This document shows, piece by piece, positions 1 to 6,831 of a stretch of DNA of 43,625 bases; position 1 is the stretch's first letter, and each line of letters begins with the position of its first letter. The DNA is taken from assembly GCA_964472505.1 (NCBI GenBank), contig CAYYQW010000028.1, forward strand, positions 1 through 43,625, in the 5' to 3' direction. The position numbers were made by a program, and so were the translations under genes. The DNA comes from JAYEIA01 sp964472505 (GTDB lineage Bacteria; Bacteroidota; Bacteroidia; Bacteroidales; JAADGE01). A model generated the notes under the pieces. The model was not told the origin of the DNA, searched no databases, and saw nothing but the letters and a program-made list of their open reading frames with translations.

Positions 1-27
1 AAGATTAATATTTTTGTAAAAGAAGCT

Positions 28-44
28 ATCCCGCTTTGCGGGAT
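28..44. repeat. REP-like hairpin
   Basis: A perfect 7-bp stem, ATCCCGC and GCGGGAT, closes on a TTT loop. It stands at the very left edge of the window, just after a short open frame that runs in from outside (stop at 46-48). It could be a terminator or a REP-type palindrome; no run of T follows, so a REP is more likely. Confidence 0.45.
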
Positions 45-61
45 TTAGTTCAACACGCAAT

Positions 62-242
62 AAAACAGATGAATGATATTTATGACAACTACTCTTTTAA
101 AACCGGCTTAAGAATCGCAAAGAAAAAGTTCGCTCAGTTTAGCGGACTTGCCCAACTGTATTTTTTCCTCCCGTATTTTTTTTTGTTTTTCCTCTCCAAA
201 AGGCCTTATTTTGATAATGAAAAAACACGCATAACTATTTGA
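62..242 (+). pseudogene. ParE-like toxin fragment, copy A (no start)
   Basis: From base 62 the sequence is identical to the broken ParE-like toxin at 1922. It encodes KQMNDIYDNY and then runs out of toxin similarity after about 22 residues, continuing into an AT-rich tail translated as low-complexity phenylalanine-rich sequence. The toxin N-terminus present in the second copy (MEIKIEWSELAT) is missing here, so there is no proper start. An open frame from 36 exists but its first residues are unrelated. I read it as a non-coding remnant carried inside the 212-bp repeat. Confidence 0.6.
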
Positions 243-273
243 GAAATAAACGCCGGTTGTTTATGCGAATGTT
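62..273. repeat. 212-bp direct repeat, copy A
   Basis: Bases 62-273 match 1922-2133 without a difference. Identity stops sharply at both ends: the flanking base differs at 61/1921 and after the terminal GTT at 273/2133. The repeat holds a toxin fragment, an AT-rich tail and, at its right end, a hairpin with arms CGCATAA (228-234) and TTATGCG (261-267). The two copies flank the HigB/HigA-ImmA module exactly, 1,860 bp apart. Recombination between them would delete or amplify that module. Confidence 0.95.
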
Positions 274-351
274 AGTGGCAAGCAAAGTAAATGAGGCGGA
301 ATTATAGAGTTTTTACAAGAAAATAAAGAGATTTTATTTAAAGATAATTAT

Positions 352-382
352 TTTAATTAACAGAAAGTGTTAATTAAATTTG
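352..382 (+). promoter_or_regulatory. higBA promoter with palindromic operator
   Basis: A perfect inverted repeat has 11-bp arms, TTTAATTAACA (352-362) and TGTTAATTAAA (368-378), around a 5-base spacer. It overlaps an exact Bacteroidota -7 element, TAAATTTG (375-382), 12 bases before the toxin start. An antitoxin dimer bound here would cover the promoter, the usual autoregulation of type II modules. The palindrome and the box are seen; the binding is inferred. Confidence 0.7.
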
Positions 383-394
383 GTAAACAAATAA

Positions 395-727
395 ATGGAT
401 ATTATTTTTGCAAATAGAAAGTTAGAGAAGTATGGTAATAATTTTACCATTGCACAAAGAAAACTAGGCAATGATAGAGCAACAAAGTATCATCAAAGAT
501 TGGGCGATATGAGAGACATTGACAGTTTTGCAGAATTAGAAAGCTTACCGGGCAACTTTCATCCTTTAACAGCCAACAGAAATGGTCAATGGGCTTGTGA
601 TTTAGACCACCCTTATCGACTTGTTTTTGAACCCGGTGTTAAACCGGTTCCTCGCAATGAGCATGGAACACCTATTTTATCAGAAATGAAAGTAGTTGAT
701 ATAATTGAAATTGTTGATTACCATTAA
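395..727 (+). CDS. higB: HigB-like toxin of the RelE/ParE superfamily
   Basis: This 110-residue protein is a type II toxin of the plasmid-maintenance killer (HigB) group, members of which cleave mRNA on the ribosome. The sequence shows the family's central pattern, LESLPGNFHPL followed by GQWACDLDHPYRLVFEP, and a short C-terminal strand (VVDIIEIVDYH). Length is normal for the family. It is the first gene of the module, with the antitoxin 12 bases downstream, the toxin-first order typical of HigBA. A palindromic operator and TAAATTTG box lie just upstream. It appears intact. The gene is enclosed by two identical 212-bp repeats, so it probably arrived or moves as a unit. HigB is used in the broad family sense; target and activity are inferred. 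Confidence 0.85.
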   Translation: MDIIFANRKLEKYGNNFTIAQRKLGNDRATKYHQRLGDMRDIDSFAELESLPGNFHPLTANRNGQWACDLDHPYRLVFEPGVKPVPRNEHGTPILSEMKVVDIIEIVDYH

Positions 728-739
728 AACATCTTTATT

Positions 740-1834
740 ATGCTTGCAAATCAATATAAACCGGACGTTGTTTTCCATCCTGCCACGACTTTAAATGAAA
801 AGTTGGGTGAAATGGGAATGAGCATAAAAGAGTTTGCTCTTAGAACAGGAAAGCCTGAACAAACCATTATTGCTGTATTAAAAGAGGAAAGGTCTTTAAC
901 ACCTGAAATGGCTATTCTTTTTGAAAATGTTACACAAATACCTGCAAAATTCTGGATAAACAAACAAGCACGGTATAACGAATATGTAGCTCGTAAAAAA
1001 CAAGAAGAAGCCATTGAATTAGCATCTGAATGGGCAAGGGAATTTCCTTACGCCCAAATGGCAAAATACAACTGGGTACCACCTACCCGAAAAATTGAAG
1101 AGAAAACCATAAATATGCTTAATTATTTTGGTGTGGCTTCTCATAATGCCTGGGAAAGACTTTATGTAGAAACTGATTTGAAAGTGGCTGCCTATACTTC
1201 TCTCAAACAAACTCATGAACCACATGCCATTTCTGCATGGCTAAGGCAAGGTGAGTTACAAGCAAAAGAAATTGTAACACCTGAGTTTGATGCTAAAAAA
1301 CTAAAAAGCAATATACCATATATGCGTCAATTGATGGTAGAACAACCTGTTGATTTTTTTAAACAATTACAAAAACTGTGTTTAGATGCAGGTGTAGTTT
1401 TACTTTTTACACCAAAGCTCCCAAAAGTACCTTTAAGCGGTTCAACCCGATGGATAAATAATAAACCATTAATTCAACTAACTGCTCGTTATAAAAAAAA
1501 CGATAGTTTTTGGTTCACCTTTTTTCATGAATTCGGGCATATTTTGTTGCATGGGAAAAAATATATTTCTCTTGAAAATGTTGACTTTGAAGCTGCTGAC
1601 CCTGAAAAAGAAGAAGAAGCCCATCAGTTTGCTATAAAACATACTTTTACCCATGAACAGGAAAAAGAAGTGTTGGAAAACGAAACCATAACGGAGCAAG
1701 ATATAATTGACTATGCCAAAAAGTTTAATACACACCCTGCCATGATAATTGGGCGTTTACAGTATGATGGTCATATCCCTTACAGTGTAGGAAGACAATT
1801 TATGGAACCTATCGACTTAAATATTGAGAATTAA
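740..1834 (+). CDS. higA: HigA-type antitoxin fused to ImmA/IrrE metallopeptidase
   Basis: The 364-residue protein joins an N-terminal XRE-type helix-turn-helix (about residues 15-65) to a C-terminal ImmA/IrrE-like zinc peptidase domain (about 190-340). The zinc-binding motif HEFGH is at residues 263-267. HTH-peptidase fusions of this kind are a known antitoxin architecture beside HigB toxins. The HTH would bind toxin and operator; the peptidase may allow regulated loss of repression, as ImmA does to phage repressors. It follows the toxin by 12 bases and is surely co-transcribed. Immediately after its stop the same reading frame continues as the tail of another antitoxin (1835-1912), a scar of recombination. 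Family assignment is firm; the role of the peptidase is inferred. Confidence 0.88.
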   Translation: MLANQYKPDVVFHPATTLNEKLGEMGMSIKEFALRTGKPEQTIIAVLKEERSLTPEMAILFENVTQIPAKFWINKQARYNEYVARKKQEEAIELASEWAREFPYAQMAKYNWVPPTRKIEEKTINMLNYFGVASHNAWERLYVETDLKVAAYTSLKQTHEPHAISAWLRQGELQAKEIVTPEFDAKKLKSNIPYMRQLMVEQPVDFFKQLQKLCLDAGVVLLFTPKLPKVPLSGSTRWINNKPLIQLTARYKKNDSFWFTFFHEFGHILLHGKKYISLENVDFEAADPEKEEEAHQFAIKHTFTHEQEKEVLENETITEQDIIDYAKKFNTHPAMIIGRLQYDGHIPYSVGRQFMEPIDLNIEN

Positions 1835-1912
1835 ATTGATGATGACCCAATTGTAGTTATACCCAAAAGGCATACAGTAACAAATCATGGAAATAAAAAT
1901 TGAATGGTCTGA
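1835..1912 (+). pseudogene. C-terminal remnant of a second antitoxin
   Basis: In the same frame as higA, directly after its stop codon, comes IDDDPIVVIPKRHTVTNHGN and a further stop. There is no start codon. It overlaps the beginning of the broken ParE-like toxin that follows, as an antitoxin normally overlaps its toxin. I take it as the last 25 or so codons of the antitoxin partner of that toxin, cut off when the higBA module was joined here. The antitoxin identity is inferred from position. Confidence 0.5.
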
Positions 1913-2102
1913 ATTAGCGACAAAACAGATGAATGATATTTATGACAACTACTCTTTTAAAACCGGCTTAAGAATCGCAAAGAAAAAGTTCGCTCAGTTT
2001 AGCGGACTTGCCCAACTGTATTTTTTCCTCCCGTATTTTTTTTTGTTTTTCCTCTCCAAAAGGCCTTATTTTGATAATGAAAAAACACGCATAACTATTT
2101 GA
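1887..2102 (+). pseudogene. Truncated ParE-like toxin, copy B
   Basis: The frame starts with MEIKIEWSELATKQMNDIYD, a recognisable N-terminus of a RelE/ParE-family toxin, and keeps toxin-like sequence to about residue 33 (LRIAKK). The rest translates an AT-rich non-coding tail (poly-Phe, Leu) and ends at 71 residues, against about 95-100 for intact ParE. The catalytic C-terminal strands are absent, so it should be inactive. It overlaps the remnant of its antitoxin. From base 1922 it lies within the 212-bp repeat shared with 62-273. Confidence 0.7.
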
Positions 2103-2133
2103 GAAATAAACGCCGGTTGTTTATGCGAATGTT
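1922..2133. repeat. 212-bp direct repeat, copy B
   Basis: This is the second, perfectly identical copy of 62-273. Its right end carries the hairpin CGCATAA...TTATGCG (2088-2127) and stops at the bases GTT, where the DUF4238 unit begins. Complete identity in an otherwise decaying, AT-rich non-coding sequence points to a recent duplication or to gene conversion. Confidence 0.95.
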
Positions 2134-2163
2134 GGCTACCATATTAAAAGACCGCAGAGAACA

Positions 2164-3030
2164 ATGAAAAAGCAAGAATCAAACAAACATCATTATGTCC
2201 CTCAATTTTTCATAAAAGGGTTTTCTGAAGATAGGAAAGGTCATATTTTATGGGTTTATGACAAAAGGACAAAAAAGATTGACAAAAGCAGAAAGAAAGC
2301 GTCAGGTGAAATATGTTACGAATGGAATAAAAACACTTTTTCAGATATACCCGAAAAACCTGATGCATTAGAAAAAATGTATAGTGTTGTAGAAGATAGA
2401 TTTACGAAAAGACATACAGAAATTTTAAATGGAGAAATGGATTTTTCTATTTTTGAAGAATACCTTGCGTTTATCCTGTTTCAATATTTAAGACTCCCAA
2501 TAAATGATGTTTTTGTAAGAGAAATTCTTGATACCTATTCATTTAGTAAGCTTGGTTATGCTATTAAAGATAAGAAGACAGGAGAGAATATTTCAAAAGA
2601 GGAAGAAATTAGAATTGCAAACTTACCGATTTGGAGACAAACGCATCAGTTATTATTTGCTTCATATATTTTGATGAAGAACGAGTCAATTATTCCAGAG
2701 ATATTTAGGAATTCAAATATTTACAAACAACAAAATCTCATATTATCAGATAATCCGATAATTTTTATTGAAAAATTTGATATTGAAAAATCAATTGGAG
2801 AATTTATATTTCCGTTAAATAAGGATTGTACATTAAGCTTCTATAGAGGTAATGTTGATTTATTCATTGATGATAAATTTCAAGAGCAAAAGGATTTATT
2901 ATTAGCGAATCAATCAATTAACTATGTTGCAAGTCCTGATTTGAATTATCTAGAAAAGATTGTCGATAATATGAATAATAAGAGCATTGAAAATTTTACC
3001 GAATTGATAGATAAATATAAAATACGGTAG
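2164..3030 (+). CDS. DUF4238 domain protein
   Basis: The 288-residue protein begins, after a few basic residues, with HHYVPQFFIKGF (about residues 9-20), the hallmark of the DUF4238 family. The later LILSDNPIIFIE segment (about 200-210) is also typical. The biochemical function of the family is not known to me; members are common in accessory and defence-rich regions of bacteria. Length is near the family norm and the frame is intact. There is no signal peptide or membrane segment. The gene is alone in its unit: it starts 33 bases after the end of the 212-bp repeat, and its stop lies inside the left arm of an attC-like palindrome. Its DNA is strikingly AT-rich compared with the genes after 6832, which suggests transfer. 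Confidence 0.85.
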   Translation: MKKQESNKHHYVPQFFIKGFSEDRKGHILWVYDKRTKKIDKSRKKASGEICYEWNKNTFSDIPEKPDALEKMYSVVEDRFTKRHTEILNGEMDFSIFEEYLAFILFQYLRLPINDVFVREILDTYSFSKLGYAIKDKKTGENISKEEEIRIANLPIWRQTHQLLFASYILMKNESIIPEIFRNSNIYKQQNLILSDNPIIFIEKFDIEKSIGEFIFPLNKDCTLSFYRGNVDLFIDDKFQEQKDLLLANQSINYVASPDLNYLEKIVDNMNNKSIENFTELIDKYKIR

Positions 3031-3160
3031 CCAACAAAGGCTCAAAAACAAGCGGGCAGTTAGTGCTATTCTGATAAGAAAGTGCTATATTTAGCGTTGT
3101 ATTTATTAATAAACGGAGTGGGGTTAATTGCCCGCCAGTTTTTAGCCTCGAACGTTATGT
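3026..3160. other. attC-like palindromic site ending the DUF4238 unit
   Basis: Left-arm blocks AGGCT (3038-3042), AAAAAC (3044-3049), GCGGGCA (3052-3058) and TTA pair in order with TAA, TGCCCGC (3129-3135), GTTTTT (3138-3143) and AGCCT (3144-3148). One unpaired base sits in the left arm, with a large loop between. Outside these, GGTAGCCAACA (3026-3036) is the exact reverse complement of TGTTGGCTACC at the start of the same unit (2130-2140), and the right side ends at GTT (3154-3156). Complementary outer ends, inner pairs, an extrahelical base and about 130 bp are features of integron attC sites. The core sequences do not fit GTTRRRY strictly and no integrase is in view. Confidence 0.55.
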
Positions 3161-3336
3161 TTCATGCTAAAAACACGACAGTGTATCAAATGACAAGACC
3201 AAATAAAAAATGCCAACACACATTTGGCACATTTGTAAGCTCCAACACACAGGCTGATGCTTCAGCTTGCAAAAGAGCCAAATTTTTGCCTATACACAGT
3301 ATTAAATTCGTAGATTAATAAGAAAAATTTATAAAT

Positions 3337-5601
3337 ATGAAAGCTGTTCAAAAACCAGACCATTTAAGTTTAAACGCACTGATTACAAGACTTAAGGACG
3401 GTCGTTACGTAATTCCAGATTTTCAAAGAGATTTTGAATGGAAACCTTGGGATATAAGAGAGCTGATTCGTTCAATATTTCTTGATTACTATATTGGGAG
3501 CTTATTGTTATGGAAAGGTAAGAAAGAAAATTTTGAGGCTTTATCATGTGAAGTAATTTATGGGTATGACAATACGAATGGTGAGCAGTCTTGGAAATAT
3601 GAAAAAGGGAGTCCAGAGTATATTGTTTTAGATGGTCAGCAAAGATTAACAGCTTTATATTACTCCTTCATTGCACCAAGTGTAAGTCTGCCGAACCGAG
3701 CAAGTCGAGCAATTTATTTTGTTCATGTAGACAAATTTATGAATGAAAAATATGATGAAGCATTTCAATATGATTGGTTATCCAAACGTTTTAAAAGTAA
3801 GTTAGAAGATACAGAAACACAATTTGCAGAACACTTTTTTCCGCTATCAATAATTGGTACAGGAAGTTGGGACTTACCAAATTGGCTGCAAGGTTATGAA
3901 AAATACTGGGTAAAACAAGCAAAAATTGCTAACGAATTACGTGATTTTCAGAATGAGGAACTTGCAAAACAACATGCAATTAATGCAAAAGCATTTGGTG
4001 AACATATAAAAGGAATTACCGAAGAATATCAGATTGCATTTATCGAACTGGACGAGGAATTACCAATTGATAAAGTTTGTGATATTTTTACTCAAATTAA
4101 TAGCCGAGGCATAAGACTTGATGTCTTTGATTTAATAAATGCTTTACTAAAACCTAAAGGACTTCAACTTAAACTTATGTGGAGAAGGTCGGCATCAAGA
4201 CTGGAGTTTGTCGATACTGAAAAAATGAATGTTTACATTCTACAAGTAATGTCAATATTGACACAGGCATATTGTTCTCCAAAATACCTTTATTACCTTC
4301 TTCCTGGTCAAGAAAAGCAAGTAAGAGAGCCAGATGGAACCCGTAGGAAAGAAATCTTAGTAAATGACATTACTGATTTTGAGAATAAATGGAATAATGC
4401 TGTAAATGCTATTGAGAAAGCAATAAAAGTGCTAAAACATCCCCAAGAATATGGGGTTTCATCATCACAGTATTTACCCTATGTTTCCATAATTCCAGTA
4501 TTTTCTGCTTTACAAAATCAAATTGAGAAAATTCCATACGAAGAAAAATTGGATGCACAAAGAAAACTACGGCACTGGTACTGGGCTTCAGTTTTCACAA
4601 ATAGATACTCAGGTTCAGTAGAATCAACAAGCGCAAGAGATTTTATAGCTATAAAAAACTGGCTTATTGACAAAGAAGCTGAACCATCTCTACTTTATGA
4701 ATTTAAATATCGGTTCAGAAATTTAGAACTTAGAAAGGAAACAAAAAAAGGGTCATCTGTTTATAATGGAATTTTCAATCTATTGGTTATAAAAGGTGCT
4801 AGGGATTGGGTTACAGGAAATATTCCACAAAATGGCAGTATTGACGACCATCATATTGTTCCTGCCTCTTGGGGTAAAGAAAATATTCAAGGAAACCTGA
4901 TACATTCGATTTTAAATAGAGCCCCTTTATCCGCAGAAACAAATCGGGATGTTATAAATGATAGACTTCCAAATGAGTATTTGCCAAAATTGATTAGCAC
5001 TAATGGCAGAGTAGAAGTTGAAAGAATACTTGACTCCCATTTTATTTCAACTAAAGCCTTGGATATTTTACTTCGTAATCCTTTTAAAGCCGACGACTTT
5101 GAAGACTTTATTATTGAACGACAAAAGACAATCTTTGATGCAATTGAAAACTTATTAATTAAAGAAAGACTTGATTTAAATCCTGTTATTAGAGAACTGG
5201 ATGAGAATGTTGAGAAGATAGAGCTTTCATTACGAAAAATTATTAGTGATACTTTAAGTGGCAATATTGATTTGATACCACAGCATATTTTGGCAAAGAC
5301 AAATGAAAGAATTAAAAAAGCGGCTCAAAAAAATCCTGTGTTTGACGCTGATAAGTATGCAACTATGGAAGGTATTTTAGAATTCTTTGATTTAAGAGAA
5401 ATTCAAGATTTAATGATATCTAAGGCTTTATGGGATAGATTTCAACCTGCTTTCTTAAATAAGGACAATTTAGTGCAGAAATTTAATCAACTAGCAGAGT
5501 TGAGAAATGGGATTAGACATAGCAGGACTGTAGATGAAATTACACAAAAAGAAGGAGAAGCATCTATTATGTGGTTTAAAAAAGTGATTAAGATTAACTA
5601 A
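3337..5601 (+). CDS. DUF262 / DUF1524-like HNH / HEPN fusion protein
   Basis: The 754-residue protein resembles GmrSD-type enzymes. The DUF262 part carries IPDFQRDFEW (from residue 26), DGQQRLTAL (99-107) and INSRG (254-258). A DUF1524-like HNH nuclease motif, DDHHIVP, is at 503-509, followed by spaced Asn residues. The last 140 residues are an additional helical domain ending in ELRNGIRH; RNGIRH (723-728) fits the HEPN RNase motif R-x4-H. DUF262-DUF1524 proteins act as modification-dependent restriction or anti-phage systems; the HEPN tail adds a possible RNase. It is a lone gene in its unit. The 180 bases upstream, after the GTT at 3154, contain short TTTGGCA repeats but no clear promoter. 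The next palindromic site (5718-5857) follows. Domain calls are confident for DUF262, moderate for the others. Confidence 0.85.
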   Translation: MKAVQKPDHLSLNALITRLKDGRYVIPDFQRDFEWKPWDIRELIRSIFLDYYIGSLLLWKGKKENFEALSCEVIYGYDNTNGEQSWKYEKGSPEYIVLDGQQRLTALYYSFIAPSVSLPNRASRAIYFVHVDKFMNEKYDEAFQYDWLSKRFKSKLEDTETQFAEHFFPLSIIGTGSWDLPNWLQGYEKYWVKQAKIANELRDFQNEELAKQHAINAKAFGEHIKGITEEYQIAFIELDEELPIDKVCDIFTQINSRGIRLDVFDLINALLKPKGLQLKLMWRRSASRLEFVDTEKMNVYILQVMSILTQAYCSPKYLYYLLPGQEKQVREPDGTRRKEILVNDITDFENKWNNAVNAIEKAIKVLKHPQEYGVSSSQYLPYVSIIPVFSALQNQIEKIPYEEKLDAQRKLRHWYWASVFTNRYSGSVESTSARDFIAIKNWLIDKEAEPSLLYEFKYRFRNLELRKETKKGSSVYNGIFNLLVIKGARDWVTGNIPQNGSIDDHHIVPASWGKENIQGNLIHSILNRAPLSAETNRDVINDRLPNEYLPKLISTNGRVEVERILDSHFISTKALDILLRNPFKADDFEDFIIERQKTIFDAIENLLIKERLDLNPVIRELDENVEKIELSLRKIISDTLSGNIDLIPQHILAKTNERIKKAAQKNPVFDADKYATMEGILEFFDLREIQDLMISKALWDRFQPAFLNKDNLVQKFNQLAELRNGIRHSRTVDEITQKEGEASIMWFKKVIKIN

Positions 5602-5717
5602 TTTGCCAACCCTTCGCATACATACACATTGCCAAGTCGCTCAAAAAGCTGACACACAAACCAAAACTTGTCAAAGAGTATGGTTGCCCAACGCACGAAT
5701 AGACTGCGGAGAATAAA

Positions 5718-5857
5718 GCACGAAAACACAACACTCAATATACGTAAGCTGGGGGGAGGTGATTTTAAGTTTTGTACATTTACACAGAATTGCAACGGTT
5801 TGACAGGTTGGAACTTTGAAATCCCGGCCTCCGCATATTGCCAAACGGTTGTGCGGC
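5718..5857. other. attC-like palindromic site ending the DUF262 unit
   Basis: GCACGAAAACACAAC (5718-5732) pairs with the start of the same unit, GTTATGTTTCATGC (3154-3167), with two A-C mismatches and one bulge. On the opposite strand those mismatches become T-G wobbles. Inside, CAATATACG, GGAGG, GATTT and AAGTT on the left (5736-5768) face AACTT, AAATC, CCTCC and CGCATATTG on the right (5814-5840). The right end reaches GTT at 5848-5850, where the next unit begins. This repeats the logic of the site at 3026-3160, although its inner sequence is different. Confidence 0.5.
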
Positions 5858-5891
5858 ATTTGAAGAAAACAAAATACAAGGAGATTTAACT

Positions 5892-6611
5892 ATGAATACA
5901 TATACAATAAATGAATATTTACTTGAACTAATGCAAGAAGCATCAAGAGAATTATTGAAAATATATTTTAACAAACCAAATAGAAGAACTCTATTGAAAT
6001 TTCCACAAGATCGAAAACTGAACAAAAGGATAAGCGAACAAGAATTAAGATTTGTATTAACAAATTTGCACGGACAATTTTCACATCCGGAACTTTATTA
6101 TTCTGTTGAAACACCAACATTAGAAGAGTATAGTTTTAGTAAAAAAGGTAAAAGAAGTGCTGCATCTGATTTGAGTTTTTATCACAATGATGAAAAGGTT
6201 TTGAATATAGAATTAAAGGCTCTTATTCCGGAACAAAAAGCAATAGATAAAGATATTGAGAAACTTGTGAGTGAAAATTGTAATGGTGCGTGGATACATG
6301 TCTTGAAAAATGAAGATAGTGGAACAGTAAAAAAATTATTTGAAAAATTTGAAAATGCATTTCATAGGTTTAATTATTCAAAAAAACCTATCTCGTTTCA
6401 TATTCTAATCCTTGAAACTCAAACATTGTTATCCCGAAAAGGCAAAGAAAAGGAGAATGATTATTCCAATAATATCTTTAATATTAATTATTCTTTATGG
6501 CGAAATTTGAAACAAGGAAAGTATCAATATCTAAATGGGACACCTACAACCGAAGTGAATCCTGATGTAGATTGGCAAATAGATAAATTTGACATTAATA
6601 ATGAAATTTAA
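5892..6611 (+). CDS. Probable PD-(D/E)XK-like nuclease-fold protein
   Basis: I do not recognise a named family for this 239-residue protein. It contains SDLSFYHNDEKVLNIELKA, with D93, E107 and K109 arranged as in the D...E-x-K core of PD-(D/E)XK nuclease-fold proteins, preceded by a helical N-terminal third. No signal peptide or membrane helix is present. The ATG at 5892 has a good AAGGAG site 9 bases before it; an upstream in-frame ATG at 5838 lies inside the palindromic site and is less likely. The stop overlaps the start of a metallo-hydrolase fragment by 11 bases, so the two were once an operon. The DNA is AT-rich like the rest of the left accessory segment. Confidence 0.6.
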   Translation: MNTYTINEYLLELMQEASRELLKIYFNKPNRRTLLKFPQDRKLNKRISEQELRFVLTNLHGQFSHPELYYSVETPTLEEYSFSKKGKRSAASDLSFYHNDEKVLNIELKALIPEQKAIDKDIEKLVSENCNGAWIHVLKNEDSGTVKKLFEKFENAFHRFNYSKKPISFHILILETQTLLSRKGKEKENDYSNNIFNINYSLWRNLKQGKYQYLNGTPTTEVNPDVDWQIDKFDINNEI

Positions 6612-6705
6612 AATCCATCGCGGAACAAACGAAATAGGTGGTTCTTGTGTTGAAGTCCGGACTGAAAGTGCAAGAATACTGCTTGATTTTGGTATGCCTT
6701 GCTAA
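6601..6705 (+). pseudogene. N-terminal fragment of an MBL-fold metallo-hydrolase
   Basis: Starting at an ATG inside the end of the preceding gene, 34 codons encode MKFKIHRGTNEIGGSCVEV and, after a few residues, ILLDFGMP, then Cys and a stop. This is the N-terminal strand pair of the metallo-beta-lactamase fold found in RNase J-like and related hydrolases. All zinc ligands (the HxHxDH region and beyond) are missing, so it cannot be active. Similarity ends at about 6697, which I take as the right edge of the accessory segment. The tight overlap implies translational coupling before the break. Confidence 0.75.
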
Positions 6706-6831
6706 GCGGCTAATTTTTTCGTCAGTTTGTAAATATAGTTTTTAATTTTGCAAATGTGTAAAAGTAGTTTTTACTTAATGGAATAGTATTTCCATGCCTT
6801 TATTGCAAGGAAATAAAAACCGGAATAATTA

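Noticed and set aside
36..242. 68-codon open frame as a real gene
   Set aside because: It is a toxin fragment joined to an unrelated start and an AT-rich tail, inside the 212-bp repeat.
3082..3318. 78-codon open frame between the DUF4238 and DUF262 genes
   Set aside because: It reads through the right arm of the palindromic site and the TTTGGCA-rich leader; it resembles no protein and has no ribosome site.
5602..5889. Several overlapping 60-90-codon frames after the DUF262 gene
   Set aside because: They lie on both strands of a palindrome, so mirror-image frames are expected; no protein-like features.
1..6705. A transposon or prophage as the source of the left accessory segment
   Set aside because: No transposase, integrase, phage structural gene or target-site duplication is visible; the unit borders fit cassette-like ends better.
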